Source: an uncultured archaeon (GTDB lineage: Archaea > Nanobdellota > Nanobdellia > Pacearchaeales > GW2011-AR1). From it: a DNA stretch of 46,807 nucleotides. The notes beneath the pieces were generated by a model. The model was not told the DNA's origin. It did no database searches and saw nothing but the letters and a program-made list of their open reading frames with translations. Made by a program: the position numbers and the translations under genes. Within the stretch, counting starts at the first letter, position 1, and the number at the start of each line of letters is the position of its first letter. Shown here piece after piece: positions 10,158-20,171 of this stretch. The stretch lies in contig CAIPOI010000005.1 of the NCBI GenBank assembly GCA_903866625.1, positions 80,371 to 127,177 on the forward strand, read 5' to 3'.

Positions 10158-10762
10158 GAAAAAATAACTTAAAGAAAAAAAATAAAGGATACTTTAGGAA
10201 TGGCCTTAAAGATTCTATAGATTTTGTAAAACTCAATTCAAATAATATTAAGACAATTAGTTATATCTTCGCAATATTTCTTATAGTGGCTTTTTTTATA
10301 CCCACTCCTGAATTGCTTTCTAGAATAATCCAAGAGAAACTTAGATTAATTGTCTTAGAAACGCAAAATTTAGATACTCTTCAGTTAGTTCAATATATTT
10401 TTTTGAATAATGCAGGAATAAGTCTTATGGCTTTGATTCTTGGAATTTTATTTGGAATTTTACCTGTTTTATTTGCTATATCTAATGGTTATATTATAGG
10501 TTATGTAGCAAGATTGGCAGTAGATAATAACGGAATCTTGTTTCTTTGGAGAATTTTTCCGCATGGTATCTTTGAATTGCCTGCAGTTATAATTTCTTTA
10601 GCTTTAGGATTTGGAATGGGTAGAAACTTATTTAATAAAAAACCAAAATTTTCTTTATATTCTCAGTTAAAACTTTCATTAAAAACCTTTTTTTACATTG
10701 TTTTGCCTCTTTTGATTCTTGCAGCTTTTATAGAGGGTATACTGATTGTATTTTTTGGATAA
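10154..10762 (+). CDS. SpoIIM family (DUF95) membrane protein
   Basis: FLNNAGISLMALILGILFGILPVLFAISNGYIIGYVARL...FPHGIFELPAVIISLALGF. Confidence 0.88.
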   Translation: MRKNNLKKKNKGYFRNGLKDSIDFVKLNSNNIKTISYIFAIFLIVAFFIPTPELLSRIIQEKLRLIVLETQNLDTLQLVQYIFLNNAGISLMALILGILFGILPVLFAISNGYIIGYVARLAVDNNGILFLWRIFPHGIFELPAVIISLALGFGMGRNLFNKKPKFSLYSQLKLSLKTFFYIVLPLLILAAFIEGILIVFFG

Positions 10763-10771
10763 CTTTCTCTT

Positions 10772-11950
10772 TTAGAACTCAAAAATTTTTCTCTGTTTTC
10801 CGAATGTCCTTAATAACTCTGATTTTTCAGTATAATTAAAAATACTTATTTTTAATCGAGTTTGAATGCTTTTTAAAGCTTCATTTAAATTCGAAAATCT
10901 TTCTGGCTGTTTTTGAAATGCCTCACGACTTAGTTGTCTTAATATCCCTACTCCCAATGGCGCAAAGTACTCTTCAGATACTTGCCTAAAGAAAATACAT
11001 TTAGCTTGTTTTTTTATTTTTTCAAGATATTCTGATAGTGCAAGGCGATTGGCATAATAAGCACCCGTTACGCTGCTCGCATAATCCTTTCTTCCAAAAA
11101 AAGTTTCATAATCATGCCAAATTCCAAGGTTCTTGAGACTTATTTCAATAACCTCAAAACTAAATTCTTCTGGTAAAAGAAGAATTTCATAGTGATTTCC
11201 AAGATATTCTGCATGGAAGACTAGTATTTCATTTATTTGTGGATAATATTTTATTTTTTCAACTCTTTTTTTGGAGAGAGTATCATCTACTGCAGTTATA
11301 CTCCAACGAGTTGGAACTAATTTTCTATTTTTTCTTAATCCAATTAATCCTGCAGAGAGTATCTTTATAACAGTGGAAGTATCTATGCCGGATTTATCTA
11401 ACTCTTCTATTGAACTTGTTGCTTTAGAATCTTCATCAGAAACAAGATACTCGACTTTTGGATTTATGGTGGTATTTTCTTCAAGTCGGACATATTCTAA
11501 TGAACCTGCATTTTTTATTAAAGGTACTGAGGATTCTCTTTCATCATTTCTTAAAATAGATTTTTTTAGTTTAAATTCAGTAGCTATGGGTTTAGAGGTC
11601 ATAGCTATTTCTTTGAAAGCTTCTTCAAAGTTTTTGTTTTTTATATTTTTTATATTGCTTTTTATTCTGCTGTAGATTAATTGTTTTCTTAAACTAAGTA
11701 TTTTTGGAATACCTAATTTAGACTCGTGCCATTTTTCTGGAGAGGAAAATATTTTTGTGTTTCCATATTCTGTAGGGCTTAAAATTCCTGCATAAACATT
11801 GGGATAATCCCATTTTCCAACAAATATTTCTGGTGGGCTTGAACCTGAAAACTCTTTTAAATCTTTGGTTTGTCCTAATAGAAACGCGTGTTTTTTACAA
11901 TTAGAATCTCCACAGATTTTACAGTGCATTTTTACCTCTTTATTATCCAA
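10772..11950 (-). CDS. Nre family DNA repair protein (NreA-like)
   Basis: CKICGDSNCKKH; GSSPPEIFVGKWDYPNVYAGILSPTEYGNTKIFSSPEKWHES; LVPTRWSITAVDDTLSK. Confidence 0.9.
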   Translation of the reverse strand: MDNKEVKMHCKICGDSNCKKHAFLLGQTKDLKEFSGSSPPEIFVGKWDYPNVYAGILSPTEYGNTKIFSSPEKWHESKLGIPKILSLRKQLIYSRIKSNIKNIKNKNFEEAFKEIAMTSKPIATEFKLKKSILRNDERESSVPLIKNAGSLEYVRLEENTTINPKVEYLVSDEDSKATSSIEELDKSGIDTSTVIKILSAGLIGLRKNRKLVPTRWSITAVDDTLSKKRVEKIKYYPQINEILVFHAEYLGNHYEILLLPEEFSFEVIEISLKNLGIWHDYETFFGRKDYASSVTGAYYANRLALSEYLEKIKKQAKCIFFRQVSEEYFAPLGVGILRQLSREAFQKQPERFSNLNEALKSIQTRLKISIFNYTEKSELLRTFGKQRKIFEF

Positions 11951-12134
11951 CTTTTTTTATATCTGATAAGCTGGATAACACTAGGATTAATCCTACTATA
12001 AGAACTAAAACTAATAAAGAAGCCTTAAATAATAATAGAAAGGCATAACCAAAATCAAAAATGTTTAAAATTCCCAGAGCCAGACCAAGAATTATTAACA
12101 ATAATCCCAAAAGTAATTTTATTATGATACTCAT
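11943..12134 (-). CDS. Small two-TM membrane protein
   Basis: 63-aa hydrophobic ORF overlapping the start of the Nre gene. Confidence 0.45.
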   Translation of the reverse strand: MSIIIKLLLGLLLIILGLALGILNIFDFGYAFLLLFKASLLVLVLIVGLILVLSSLSDIKKVG

Positions 12135-12271
12135 ACTTTTTTATGTCCTTTCTATTTAAAAGATTTTGTATACTTTTTTAGATAGTTTGATACTTTTTAA
12201 CAGTTCTAAAACTTTTTAAACTGTTTTTCTTTTTACTAAAAACTTAAATAGAAGAAATATTTATTAAAAAC

Positions 12272-13429
12272 ATGGAAAAGAATGGAAAAAAAGGTGGAGA
12301 AGTTTATTTAGAGCAAGAATCTTACGAAAAGAATGAAATCTCTCCTATAGAATCTGTTACTGAAAAAAATACTGAAATAATTGTTCCGGTTCCAGAAAGT
12401 TTGGAAGAAAAAAAGCTTACTTTGAACGATGTTCTTGCAAAGCTTTCACCAGGTAAGAGTCTTAGGACAGCCTTAGATGATATTCTTGAGGGCAAAACTG
12501 GTGCTTTAATTGTAGTTGATACTCCTGAATTAAGAAATATTATGGATGGAGGGTTTAGGATTAACTGTAGATTTACTGCTCAAAGGTTATGTGAATTGTC
12601 AAAAATGGATGGAGCAATTGTTTTATCCAGTGATTTAAAGAAGATTTTAATGGCTAATGTTTTATTGGTTCCAGATTCAAATATTCCTACAAATGAAACC
12701 GGTACAAGACATAAGGCTGCGGAGAGAACTGCTAGACAAGCGGATACTTTGGCTATAGCGGTTTCTGAGCGAAGAAATAAGATAACTGTTTTTTATGAAG
12801 ATAAAAAAAATATACTTGAAGATTCAGAAAATGTTCTTAGAAGAGCTACAGAAACACTAAATATTTTAGAAAAACAAAGAGAAATATTTGATGAACTACT
12901 TAAGAATCTTAATATTTTAGAAATCACTAAATTGGTCTCTGTTGCAGATGTTTGTTCAGTTATTCAAAGAATAGAAGTTATCATTAAGATGATGGATACA
13001 ATGAAAAGATATCTCACAGAGTTGGGTAATCAGGGAGTTATTTTAAGAATGAGAGTTAGAGAGCTGTTTAAGGGTGTTGAAGCCATAGAAGAATCTTTAC
13101 TTTTAGATTACTCAGATAAACCTCAAAATGTTAAAAAACTTTTAGCAAATCTTAATTTTGAAAATGTAATAGATATGGATTCCTTTTCAAGGTTAATTTT
13201 CGAACTTTCTCCAGATAGTCAAATTAGTGCTAAAGGTTATAGAATATTGGGTAAGTTAAATCTTACTGAAAGAGAAATAAATATTTTAGTTGATCATTTT
13301 GGAAATCTCTCCAATATGCTTGATGCTGAAGATGGCGAACTTTCAAAAATACTGAGAAGTAAATCTCAGAGTTTTAGGAATGAATTGGATGGTTTAAAGG
13401 AGCAGATACTTGTAGGCAAAAAGATATAA
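12272..13429 (+). CDS. disA: DisA-like diadenylate cyclase
   Basis: GKTGALIVVDTPELRNIMDGGFRINCRFTAQRLCELSKMDGAIVLSSDLKKILMANVLLVPDSNIPTNETGTRHKAAERTARQADTLAIAVSER; C-terminal HhH-like region. Confidence 0.92.
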   Translation: MEKNGKKGGEVYLEQESYEKNEISPIESVTEKNTEIIVPVPESLEEKKLTLNDVLAKLSPGKSLRTALDDILEGKTGALIVVDTPELRNIMDGGFRINCRFTAQRLCELSKMDGAIVLSSDLKKILMANVLLVPDSNIPTNETGTRHKAAERTARQADTLAIAVSERRNKITVFYEDKKNILEDSENVLRRATETLNILEKQREIFDELLKNLNILEITKLVSVADVCSVIQRIEVIIKMMDTMKRYLTELGNQGVILRMRVRELFKGVEAIEESLLLDYSDKPQNVKKLLANLNFENVIDMDSFSRLIFELSPDSQISAKGYRILGKLNLTEREINILVDHFGNLSNMLDAEDGELSKILRSKSQSFRNELDGLKEQILVGKKI

Positions 13430-13451
13430 ACCTTCTTAAGAACCTATTGTT

Positions 13452-14501
13452 ATGTTAAACGAAAAGCAACTTAAAGAGATAAGAGGACATTTGGAGAATG
13501 CTAAGAACCCTATTTTCTTTTTTGATAATGATTGTGATGGGCTCTCGAGCTTTCTTATATTACAAAGATTTATTGGGCATGGTAGGGGCGTTTCTTTAAA
13601 GGGACTTCCCAGCTTAAACAAGACCTACTATAAAAAAGCAGAAGATTTTAATTCAGATTATATTTTTGTTCTTGATAGGCCAGGGGTAGATAAAGAAGTT
13701 ATAGAACTTAATAAAAAAGGAAGAAATATCCCTATCGTTTGCATAGATCATCATCCTACTGATGTAATTCCAGATATAGCAGGGTATTATAACACTAAGG
13801 TTGAAAGTGATAAAACTGAATCTACAGCTTATATCTGTTATAATGTTACTAAAAGAAAAGAAGATTTGTGGTTAGCGGTTATTGGTTGTATTGCTGATTG
13901 GTTTATGCCCGATTTTTTTGAAGATTTTAAGAAAAATTATCCCGAACTTGTTAGAGGTTCTTATAAAACTGCTTCAGATATATACTATAAAACAGAATTA
14001 GGTAAGATTATACTAATCCTTAACCTAGCTTTAAAAGATACAACTACAAATGCAGTTTCTTTGTATAAATTTTTAATGAATGCTAGTTCTCCAATGCAAA
14101 TTTTAGAAGAAAATTCTAAAACTAAGATTTTTTTGGATAGGTATGAGTTATTGAACAAAATTGTAAGGAAAAATATAGATAAAGCTGAAGAAAGTTTAGA
14201 TAAAAAAAATAAATTTCTATTTTTTACTTATGGGGGAGATATGAGTTTGAGTCAGGATATTGCTAATGAATTGACTTATAAACATCCTGAAGCAATTATC
14301 GCGGTTGGTTTTATTAAGGGAGGACATGTTAAATTTTCTTTGAGAGGCGTTAATGTTAAGTCTTTGGCTACTTTAGCTATTCAAGGAATAGATGGAGCCT
14401 TGATTGGCGGGCATGAATTTTCTTGTGGGACTCAGATGAGTGCTGAGGATATTGAAAAGTTTAAAGAGAATCTTCTAAATCAGATAAGGAAGAAGGATTA
14501 G
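13452..14501 (+). CDS. DHH family phosphoesterase (RecJ/GdpP-like superfamily)
   Basis: DNDCDGLSS, IDHHPTD, and C-terminal GGHEFSCG (DHHA1-type). Confidence 0.88.
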   Translation: MLNEKQLKEIRGHLENAKNPIFFFDNDCDGLSSFLILQRFIGHGRGVSLKGLPSLNKTYYKKAEDFNSDYIFVLDRPGVDKEVIELNKKGRNIPIVCIDHHPTDVIPDIAGYYNTKVESDKTESTAYICYNVTKRKEDLWLAVIGCIADWFMPDFFEDFKKNYPELVRGSYKTASDIYYKTELGKIILILNLALKDTTTNAVSLYKFLMNASSPMQILEENSKTKIFLDRYELLNKIVRKNIDKAEESLDKKNKFLFFTYGGDMSLSQDIANELTYKHPEAIIAVGFIKGGHVKFSLRGVNVKSLATLAIQGIDGALIGGHEFSCGTQMSAEDIEKFKENLLNQIRKKD

Positions 14502-15979
14502 TAAGACCTTGCAAAATAAAGTTTATACTTAGCTTGTTTATCGCAGTAAATACACTTTCCTAATTTTTTATTTTTAAGCTCCAGAGGGATACACCTTGAA
14601 GAAGCCCCTTGGGTTTTTTCCTTAATGTTGTCTTCGCAAGATTCTTCACCACAGAAGCTTACTAAGACCATTTTTTTATCTTCTATAGATTTTATAAGAT
14701 CTTTCATATTCTCTGCTTCAACTATGCTTGTGTTTAGAAAGTTTTTTGCATGGGAGTACATTTCTTTATGCATGCTCTCTAAGATTTTATTAATGTTGTT
14801 TGAAAGTTCTTTATTTATGGAAAGTGATTCTTTTTTTCCATTATCTCTTCTTACTACAATAAGTTTATTTTCTTTTATATCTCTTGGGCCGATTTCTATT
14901 CTTAGAGGAATACCCTTCATTTCCCATTCGCTAAACTTATAACCTGCACTATAACCCTCTCTGTTGTCTAAGATAGGATTAAACTCTTCAAGAACTTTTT
15001 TTAACTCTTCTGCTTTTTTTAAAGGAGAATTATCTGAGCCTATTAATATTGGAACAATAACTATTTTGTTTTCAGCAACTTTTGGTGGAAGAACTAAACC
15101 TTTATCATCTGAATGAGTCATAATTGTTGCTCCAATTAATCTGGTTGATATGCCCCAAGAATTTTGCCAGGGTAAATGCTCTTTTTCATCTTTACCTATA
15201 TATTTTAAACCGAAAGATTCTGCAAATCCTTGGCCTAAGTTGTGTGAAGTTCCTGATTGCAAGGCTTTTCCATCAGGCATAAACGCTTCTATAGTGTAGC
15301 TTGTCTTTGCTCCAGCAAATTTTTCTTTTTCAGTTTTTGCTCCAGCAATTACTGGAAGAGCAAGTAATTCTTCACAGAGTTTAGCATATAGTTTTATGTA
15401 ATTAACAGCATCATCATTACATTCTTTTTCAGTTTCATATACACAATGGCCTTCTTGCCATAAAAATTCTCTAGAACGCAAAAATAATTTTGTTGCTTGG
15501 GTTTCCCATCTAACAACATTGCACCACTGGTTTATTTTTAATGGTAAATCTTTGTAGCTTCTAATCCATTTTGAATAAGAGTCATACATTATTGTTTCAC
15601 TTGTGGGTCTTATAGCTATTCTTTCACCTTCTCCACTCACTTCTGGGTCAATCCATGCGACTTCTGCTTTAAAGCCCTTGGCGTGTTTTGCTTCTTTTTT
15701 AAAAAATGATTCAGGAATGAATAAAGGAAAGTAAGCATTTCTTACTCCTGTCGGTTTGACAATGTTTTTGTTAAAATAGTCTTGTATGGCTTGCCAGATC
15801 GCATAACCATTAGGGCGTATGACCATTGTACCTTTTACTGGGCCAAAATCTGCTATTTCTGCTTTAAGACATACTTGTTCATACCATGTTGGCAGATCTT
15901 GAGATTTTTTTACAGAAATTCCTAATCCCATATCCTTTTTTTCTTCTTTTTTACTTTCTTTAACAACTGCTTTTTTCAT
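14498..15979 (-). CDS. proS: Prolyl-tRNA synthetase (archaeal/eukaryotic type)
   Basis: WYEQVCLKAEIADFGPVKGTMVIRPNGYAIWQAIQ...AIRPTSETIMYDSYSKWI...FLWQEGHCVY. Confidence 0.95.
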   Translation of the reverse strand: MKKAVVKESKKEEKKDMGLGISVKKSQDLPTWYEQVCLKAEIADFGPVKGTMVIRPNGYAIWQAIQDYFNKNIVKPTGVRNAYFPLFIPESFFKKEAKHAKGFKAEVAWIDPEVSGEGERIAIRPTSETIMYDSYSKWIRSYKDLPLKINQWCNVVRWETQATKLFLRSREFLWQEGHCVYETEKECNDDAVNYIKLYAKLCEELLALPVIAGAKTEKEKFAGAKTSYTIEAFMPDGKALQSGTSHNLGQGFAESFGLKYIGKDEKEHLPWQNSWGISTRLIGATIMTHSDDKGLVLPPKVAENKIVIVPILIGSDNSPLKKAEELKKVLEEFNPILDNREGYSAGYKFSEWEMKGIPLRIEIGPRDIKENKLIVVRRDNGKKESLSINKELSNNINKILESMHKEMYSHAKNFLNTSIVEAENMKDLIKSIEDKKMVLVSFCGEESCEDNIKEKTQGASSRCIPLELKNKKLGKCIYCDKQAKYKLYFARSY

Positions 15980-15993
15980 AGTTATGATTGGTT

Positions 15994-16308
15994 TTAAGAA
16001 TATTTAAATGTTAAGCTTTTCATTATCTGAACCGAGCTTATTAGGTAGATTTCTAAGCCCCCTACAAATTTCTGATGATTTCCTGCTAAACATTCATGAA
16101 AAAGCTTTTTTGCTTGTTCAAGTTCACTATTTTTTCGATTTGTTGAAGCTTCGTAAGCTATACTTTCAAATCTTTTTCTAAAAGAATTTTCTCTTAAAGC
16201 TTCTTGATGATTATCTTTAAGATATTTGCAAACGGCCCAAGAAAATGCACATAAGAAATCTGATTCTGACAATTGTTTTTCTTTATATGCTTGAAGGAAT
16301 AGAACCAC
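15994..16308 (-). CDS. Hypothetical protein
   Basis: 104-aa ORF directly upstream of proS; no family recognised. Confidence 0.45.
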   Translation of the reverse strand: MVLFLQAYKEKQLSESDFLCAFSWAVCKYLKDNHQEALRENSFRKRFESIAYEASTNRKNSELEQAKKLFHECLAGNHQKFVGGLEIYLISSVQIMKSLTFKYS

Positions 16309-16398
16309 GGCTATTCAAGCCAATACTTTCTGTATCTCCTGTTTGTGTGTTTTGTGTGCTTGTCATATTCTGTTTTACTAATTTGAGTTTAAAAATTT

Positions 16399-16485
16399 AT
16401 GGCTCCAAGAGGCTCAGAAAACAGAGTTTTCTGGGACATTCAATTCTAACGAATTGAAGTATTTGAACCTCTTGTTCAAATCCTA
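16399..16485 (-). ncRNA. Candidate structured RNA with several nested hairpins
   Basis: CAGAAAAC-aga-GTTTTCTG, TTCAATTC-taac-GAATTGAA and ATTTGAAC-ctctt-GTTCAAAT in tandem; on the minus strand AAGAGGTTC can pair GAGCCTCTT as an outer helix. Confidence 0.35.
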
Positions 16486-16491
16486 TTTATA

Positions 16492-16605
16492 TGGCCCCAA
16501 GAGGATTTGAACCCCTATCTTCCGGTTACTCCAAGATTTGCCACCTCTTTTATCTTACAAATCTTGCCGAAGCCAGATGCTCTATCCAGGTTGAGCTATA
16601 GGGCC
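16492..16605 (-). tRNA. tRNA-Arg(TCG) with 40-nt BHB intron at 37/38
   Basis: Minus strand: GGCCCTA TA GCTC..GAGC A TCTGG CTTCGG [intron 16566-16527] A CCGGA AGAT AGGGGTTCAAATCCTCT TGGGGCC A. BHB: CTTC/GGAG central helix with 3-nt bulges; intron stem AAGATTT/AAATCTT. Confidence 0.93.
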
Positions 16606-16653
16606 TTGATTTATTATAGAATGTGAGTTTTAAATATCTTATTAAATTTTTAC

Positions 16654-17532
16654 TTATCCTTTAAGATACATAGCCAAAGCCACACATATAACGATTATTA
16701 TTGAAGCTATTAAATTTCTCCATTTGAATTGTTCTTTGAGATATTTCCAAGAAAAAATATAAATAAAAACTGGTGTTAATATGAATAACAGCGTGGTTGT
16801 TATAACTCCCTGAGTAAGATAACTGGAATATAATAAAACTCGATAGGCAATCCATATAAAGGATACTCCTATAATCATAAACCAAGTTGATTTTTGTATT
16901 TTTTCAGGATTTGGTCTGAAGATAAATAAACTAACTAAGAATATTCCAAGACATCTTACAAAATAAAAGACTAAGGGAGGATATAAACTTAAGATTTCTT
17001 TTGAAATCACTAGTTCAAGAGCAAAGAAAAGACTTCCAAAAATTGCTGCCCAAGCATATTTGTTGAATGAAAAGTGATGCCTTCGAGTATGAGAAGCTAT
17101 AAGAGTTAGTGAAGCTATAATCGATAAGATTATTATGGAATTTTGAGTTTGTCTTTCTGTTGTGAATATAAAGAATGCAAGAATAATTGTAAACATAGGC
17201 TGCATTAAACGCATGGGTTCTATTTCAGTTATCTTTTCCCATTTCATGGCGTAAAAAGTTAGTAAGTTAGCGATAATAGAGAAAACTATTACTCCTAACA
17301 TAAATAAAATGTTTTTTAATTGAAATGCTTCACTAGAAATATTTATTGGAAATTTAGTTGGTAAAAAGTAATTCATTATAAAAATTATTGGAATAAGCAA
17401 GAGAACTATTATCATAAATGAGAAAGTGTTATAGGTTCTTGTTCCGAGTTTCCTTTTCATAAGAATTTTCTTTTCAACTATAGTTCCTGCTCCTTCTGAG
17501 AATGCTCCTAGTATGGGTATTGTTAGTGTCAT
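16654..17532 (-). CDS. EamA/DMT superfamily transporter-like protein
   Basis: 292 aa, about 10 TM segments, repeated EamA-like halves (EPMRLMQPMFTIILAFFIF...). Confidence 0.7.
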   Translation of the reverse strand: MTLTIPILGAFSEGAGTIVEKKILMKRKLGTRTYNTFSFMIIVLLLIPIIFIMNYFLPTKFPINISSEAFQLKNILFMLGVIVFSIIANLLTFYAMKWEKITEIEPMRLMQPMFTIILAFFIFTTERQTQNSIIILSIIASLTLIASHTRRHHFSFNKYAWAAIFGSLFFALELVISKEILSLYPPLVFYFVRCLGIFLVSLFIFRPNPEKIQKSTWFMIIGVSFIWIAYRVLLYSSYLTQGVITTTLLFILTPVFIYIFSWKYLKEQFKWRNLIASIIIVICVALAMYLKG

Positions 17533-17660
17533 TTTTCCTCTTTTTTATTTTAAATAAAGTTTAGTGAGGCTTTTATATTCTTCGATTGGGTTTTGTCTTA
17601 TTTTTGTTTAAATTATTCTTTAACAAGGCTTAAAAATACTAAAAACTTCTATTAAGGATT

Positions 17661-18128
17661 ATGAAAAACGAGATGTTCAAGACCAATCCAGCTAAAGCTG
17701 CTAATAAATTAACTATAAACTCTTTTATGATTGGTAGTGTTTTCTTTATATTCACTTTAATTTGGGCTTCAGATCCTGAAGGATTTAGTAAAACAATAAT
17801 TTTTCAGTTAGTTATGTCTATCCCATTATTTTTTGTTTCTAGTTTAGCCTATTCTAAGATTGCTTATTGGAAAGAGACAAGATTATGGGATTTTTTGGGT
17901 TGGTTTACTAATAATCTTGCAAATCTTTTACTCTTGAACGTTGTCGGACTTATGATTGCACAATCTTTTAAGGATATGGCATTATTTTACTTTTATTTAA
18001 TTCTTTTTTTAATGTTATGTTATTCTGTAATAAATGTCATCTATGAAAGAAGAGCTCTTAAAGAAAAGCTATTGAAATATTTATTTTTAGTTGCAGTAAT
18101 ATTTTTTGGCGGAATGAGATTTATTTAA
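17661..18128 (+). CDS. Hypothetical membrane protein
   Basis: 155-aa ORF with about 4 TM segments. Confidence 0.5.
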   Translation: MKNEMFKTNPAKAANKLTINSFMIGSVFFIFTLIWASDPEGFSKTIIFQLVMSIPLFFVSSLAYSKIAYWKETRLWDFLGWFTNNLANLLLLNVVGLMIAQSFKDMALFYFYLILFLMLCYSVINVIYERRALKEKLLKYLFLVAVIFFGGMRFI

Positions 18129-18137
18129 TCTTTTTAT

Positions 18138-19493
18138 CTATCTTTTCTTCTCAATCAACTTCTTAGCAGTCTGATAATCTGCTCTCTTGTTTGAGAGTTT
18201 CATAACTGCTCCTATTAAGAAATTAAGAGCTTGAACATTTCCTGCTTTGTAATCTTGCCAGGCTTTTTCATTTTGTTTTATGGCTTGCTCAACAAAAGCT
18301 TCAATTTCTTTTGTATTCGAAATAGCTTCTTGACTTCTTACATCTAATGCTTTAGAACCTTTATTCCAACTTCTTAAAATATCTTTGGCTTTTAGTTCTG
18401 TAATTTTTTTATCTTCTGTAGATTTTATTAAACTTACAAGATGTTCTGGATTTATCTTAACCTCGTTTAAAGTCTTCTTATTGTAATTTAACATTCCAAG
18501 TAATTCTACAGTAACCCACTGAACTGCCATCTTTGGAGAGACTTTTTCTACTATTTTTTCAAACATCTCAACAATTTCTAAATTTGCTGTTAAAACCTTC
18601 GCATCATAATCACTTATTTTATGCTTCTTTATAATTTTTTCAAGTTTTTCCATGGGAGATTCTGGAAGTGCTTTTTTAATTAGTTCTACTTCTGCCTTTT
18701 TTAGGTTTATAACTGGTAAATCTGGTTCTTTAATGAATCTATAGTCTGCATGAGATTCTTTTTCACGCATCTTTATTGTTTGTCCCTTTGCAGAATTCCA
18801 CTGTCGAGTCTCTTTATTTTTTACTTGCTCTTTTTCTTGCCTCTTTATTTCATAAGCTATAGCTTTTATTATTTCAGATATAGAGTTCATATTTTTTATT
18901 TCAACTCTTTCACCTGTTGTTGAAATATTTACGTCTGCTTTTATTCCTGCATCAGAATCAAGGGCCTTAATATAGGACATTGTTAGTGTCATTTGTTTTA
19001 ACCACTCTGCAACTTGTTCTGCAGATTTAAAATCAGGGTCTGTAACTATTTCTACTAGTGGTGCCCCACTTCTATTATAATCTATTTCTCCTGTTTCAGG
19101 ATCCCAGGCTGCAGGGTCTTCTTCTAAGTGTACTTCTGTTATTCCTATTCCCAAAAAGTTGCCTTTAACTCCTACTGGATTAGCATATGTTCCTGAAATA
19201 GTATTTTGATAGCCTTTTGGTAAATCTGGCCAGTTATAGTGTTTTCTCCACCAAATTAATTTTTCTGGTTCGTGATTAATTTTGCAATTAAGCATTAAGC
19301 CTATTTGAACTAATTTTTTTATTGCTTCTTCATTTGGAAGCATTGGTTTGCTTCCCGGTTGTCCAGTACAGGTTGGGCAGATAAAAGTATTTGGTTTAGC
19401 TTCTTTGTTTTTATGTTCATTTTTACAATTACAGAAGAGTTTTTCTTTTGTTGTTAAATAACCATGTATTTCTAAACCTATTTTGAGTGGCAT
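18138..19493 (-). CDS. gatB: Asp-tRNA(Asn)/Glu-tRNA(Gln) amidotransferase subunit B
   Basis: KIGLEIHGYLTTKEKLFCNC...CPTCTGQPGSKPMLN-type region; VHLEEDPAAWDPETGEIDYNRSGAPLVEIVTDPDF; YqeY-like tail. Confidence 0.95.
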   Translation of the reverse strand: MPLKIGLEIHGYLTTKEKLFCNCKNEHKNKEAKPNTFICPTCTGQPGSKPMLPNEEAIKKLVQIGLMLNCKINHEPEKLIWWRKHYNWPDLPKGYQNTISGTYANPVGVKGNFLGIGITEVHLEEDPAAWDPETGEIDYNRSGAPLVEIVTDPDFKSAEQVAEWLKQMTLTMSYIKALDSDAGIKADVNISTTGERVEIKNMNSISEIIKAIAYEIKRQEKEQVKNKETRQWNSAKGQTIKMREKESHADYRFIKEPDLPVINLKKAEVELIKKALPESPMEKLEKIIKKHKISDYDAKVLTANLEIVEMFEKIVEKVSPKMAVQWVTVELLGMLNYNKKTLNEVKINPEHLVSLIKSTEDKKITELKAKDILRSWNKGSKALDVRSQEAISNTKEIEAFVEQAIKQNEKAWQDYKAGNVQALNFLIGAVMKLSNKRADYQTAKKLIEKKR

Positions 19494-19589
19494 AATTAAA
19501 GAGGGTAAACTGCATTAATAAAGTTTATTGGTTATAGCTTCAAATAAACTAGAAGTTATCGAGTGCTTTAAATATAGGTTCTTCTTATA

Positions 19590-20171
19590 TTGATTATGGC
19601 AGAAAAATATGTTATGTTGGATATGAACGATTCAAGTTATGATGAATTAGCTCAAATACTTAGTAATAAAACTGCAAAGAAAATAGTAAATGCTCTTGCT
19701 GAGAAAGATTTAAGTGAAGCAGATATTGCTAAAGAGTTAAAGTTACCCATAAATACTATTGAGTATAGTTTAAAGAAACTTGTTAAAGTTGGCTTAGTAG
19801 AGTCTACTTCTAACTTTTTCTGGAGTGTTAAGGGTAAGAAGATTAAAATCTATAAATTGGCTAATAAAAAAATTGTTATTTCTACAAGAAAATCTGTTAA
19901 GACTATGTTAATCAGTATGCTTGGAGTAGGAATTATTGGCTCTTTAATAAAAGTAGGAATTAATTTACAAAATTCTGGAGTTGTTGAGAAAAGCTTTGAT
20001 AGTTCTTTATTAATGGAAAAATCTTATGGAGCTATTTCAAATGCTCCAACAGTTATTTCTAGTAATACCTCAATATTTTCTAATGTTCTTTTTTGGTTTG
20101 TTGGTGGTTGTTTGGTGGGCGCAGGAGTTTATTTAATCTATAAATTTTTTGTGAAAGGAGGTAAAAAATAA
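19590..20171 (+). CDS. Winged-helix (ArsR-like) DNA-binding protein with C-terminal TM segments
   Basis: ILSNKTAKKIVNALAEKDLSEADIAKELKLPINTIEYSLKKLVKVGLVES then two hydrophobic segments. Confidence 0.75.
   Translation: MIMAEKYVMLDMNDSSYDELAQILSNKTAKKIVNALAEKDLSEADIAKELKLPINTIEYSLKKLVKVGLVESTSNFFWSVKGKKIKIYKLANKKIVISTRKSVKTMLISMLGVGIIGSLIKVGINLQNSGVVEKSFDSSLLMEKSYGAISNAPTVISSNTSIFSNVLFWFVGGCLVGAGVYLIYKFFVKGGKK

Noticed and set aside
16245-16457. 70-aa plus-strand ORF
   Set aside because: Overlaps a minus-strand ORF and the hairpin-rich region; no recognisable protein features
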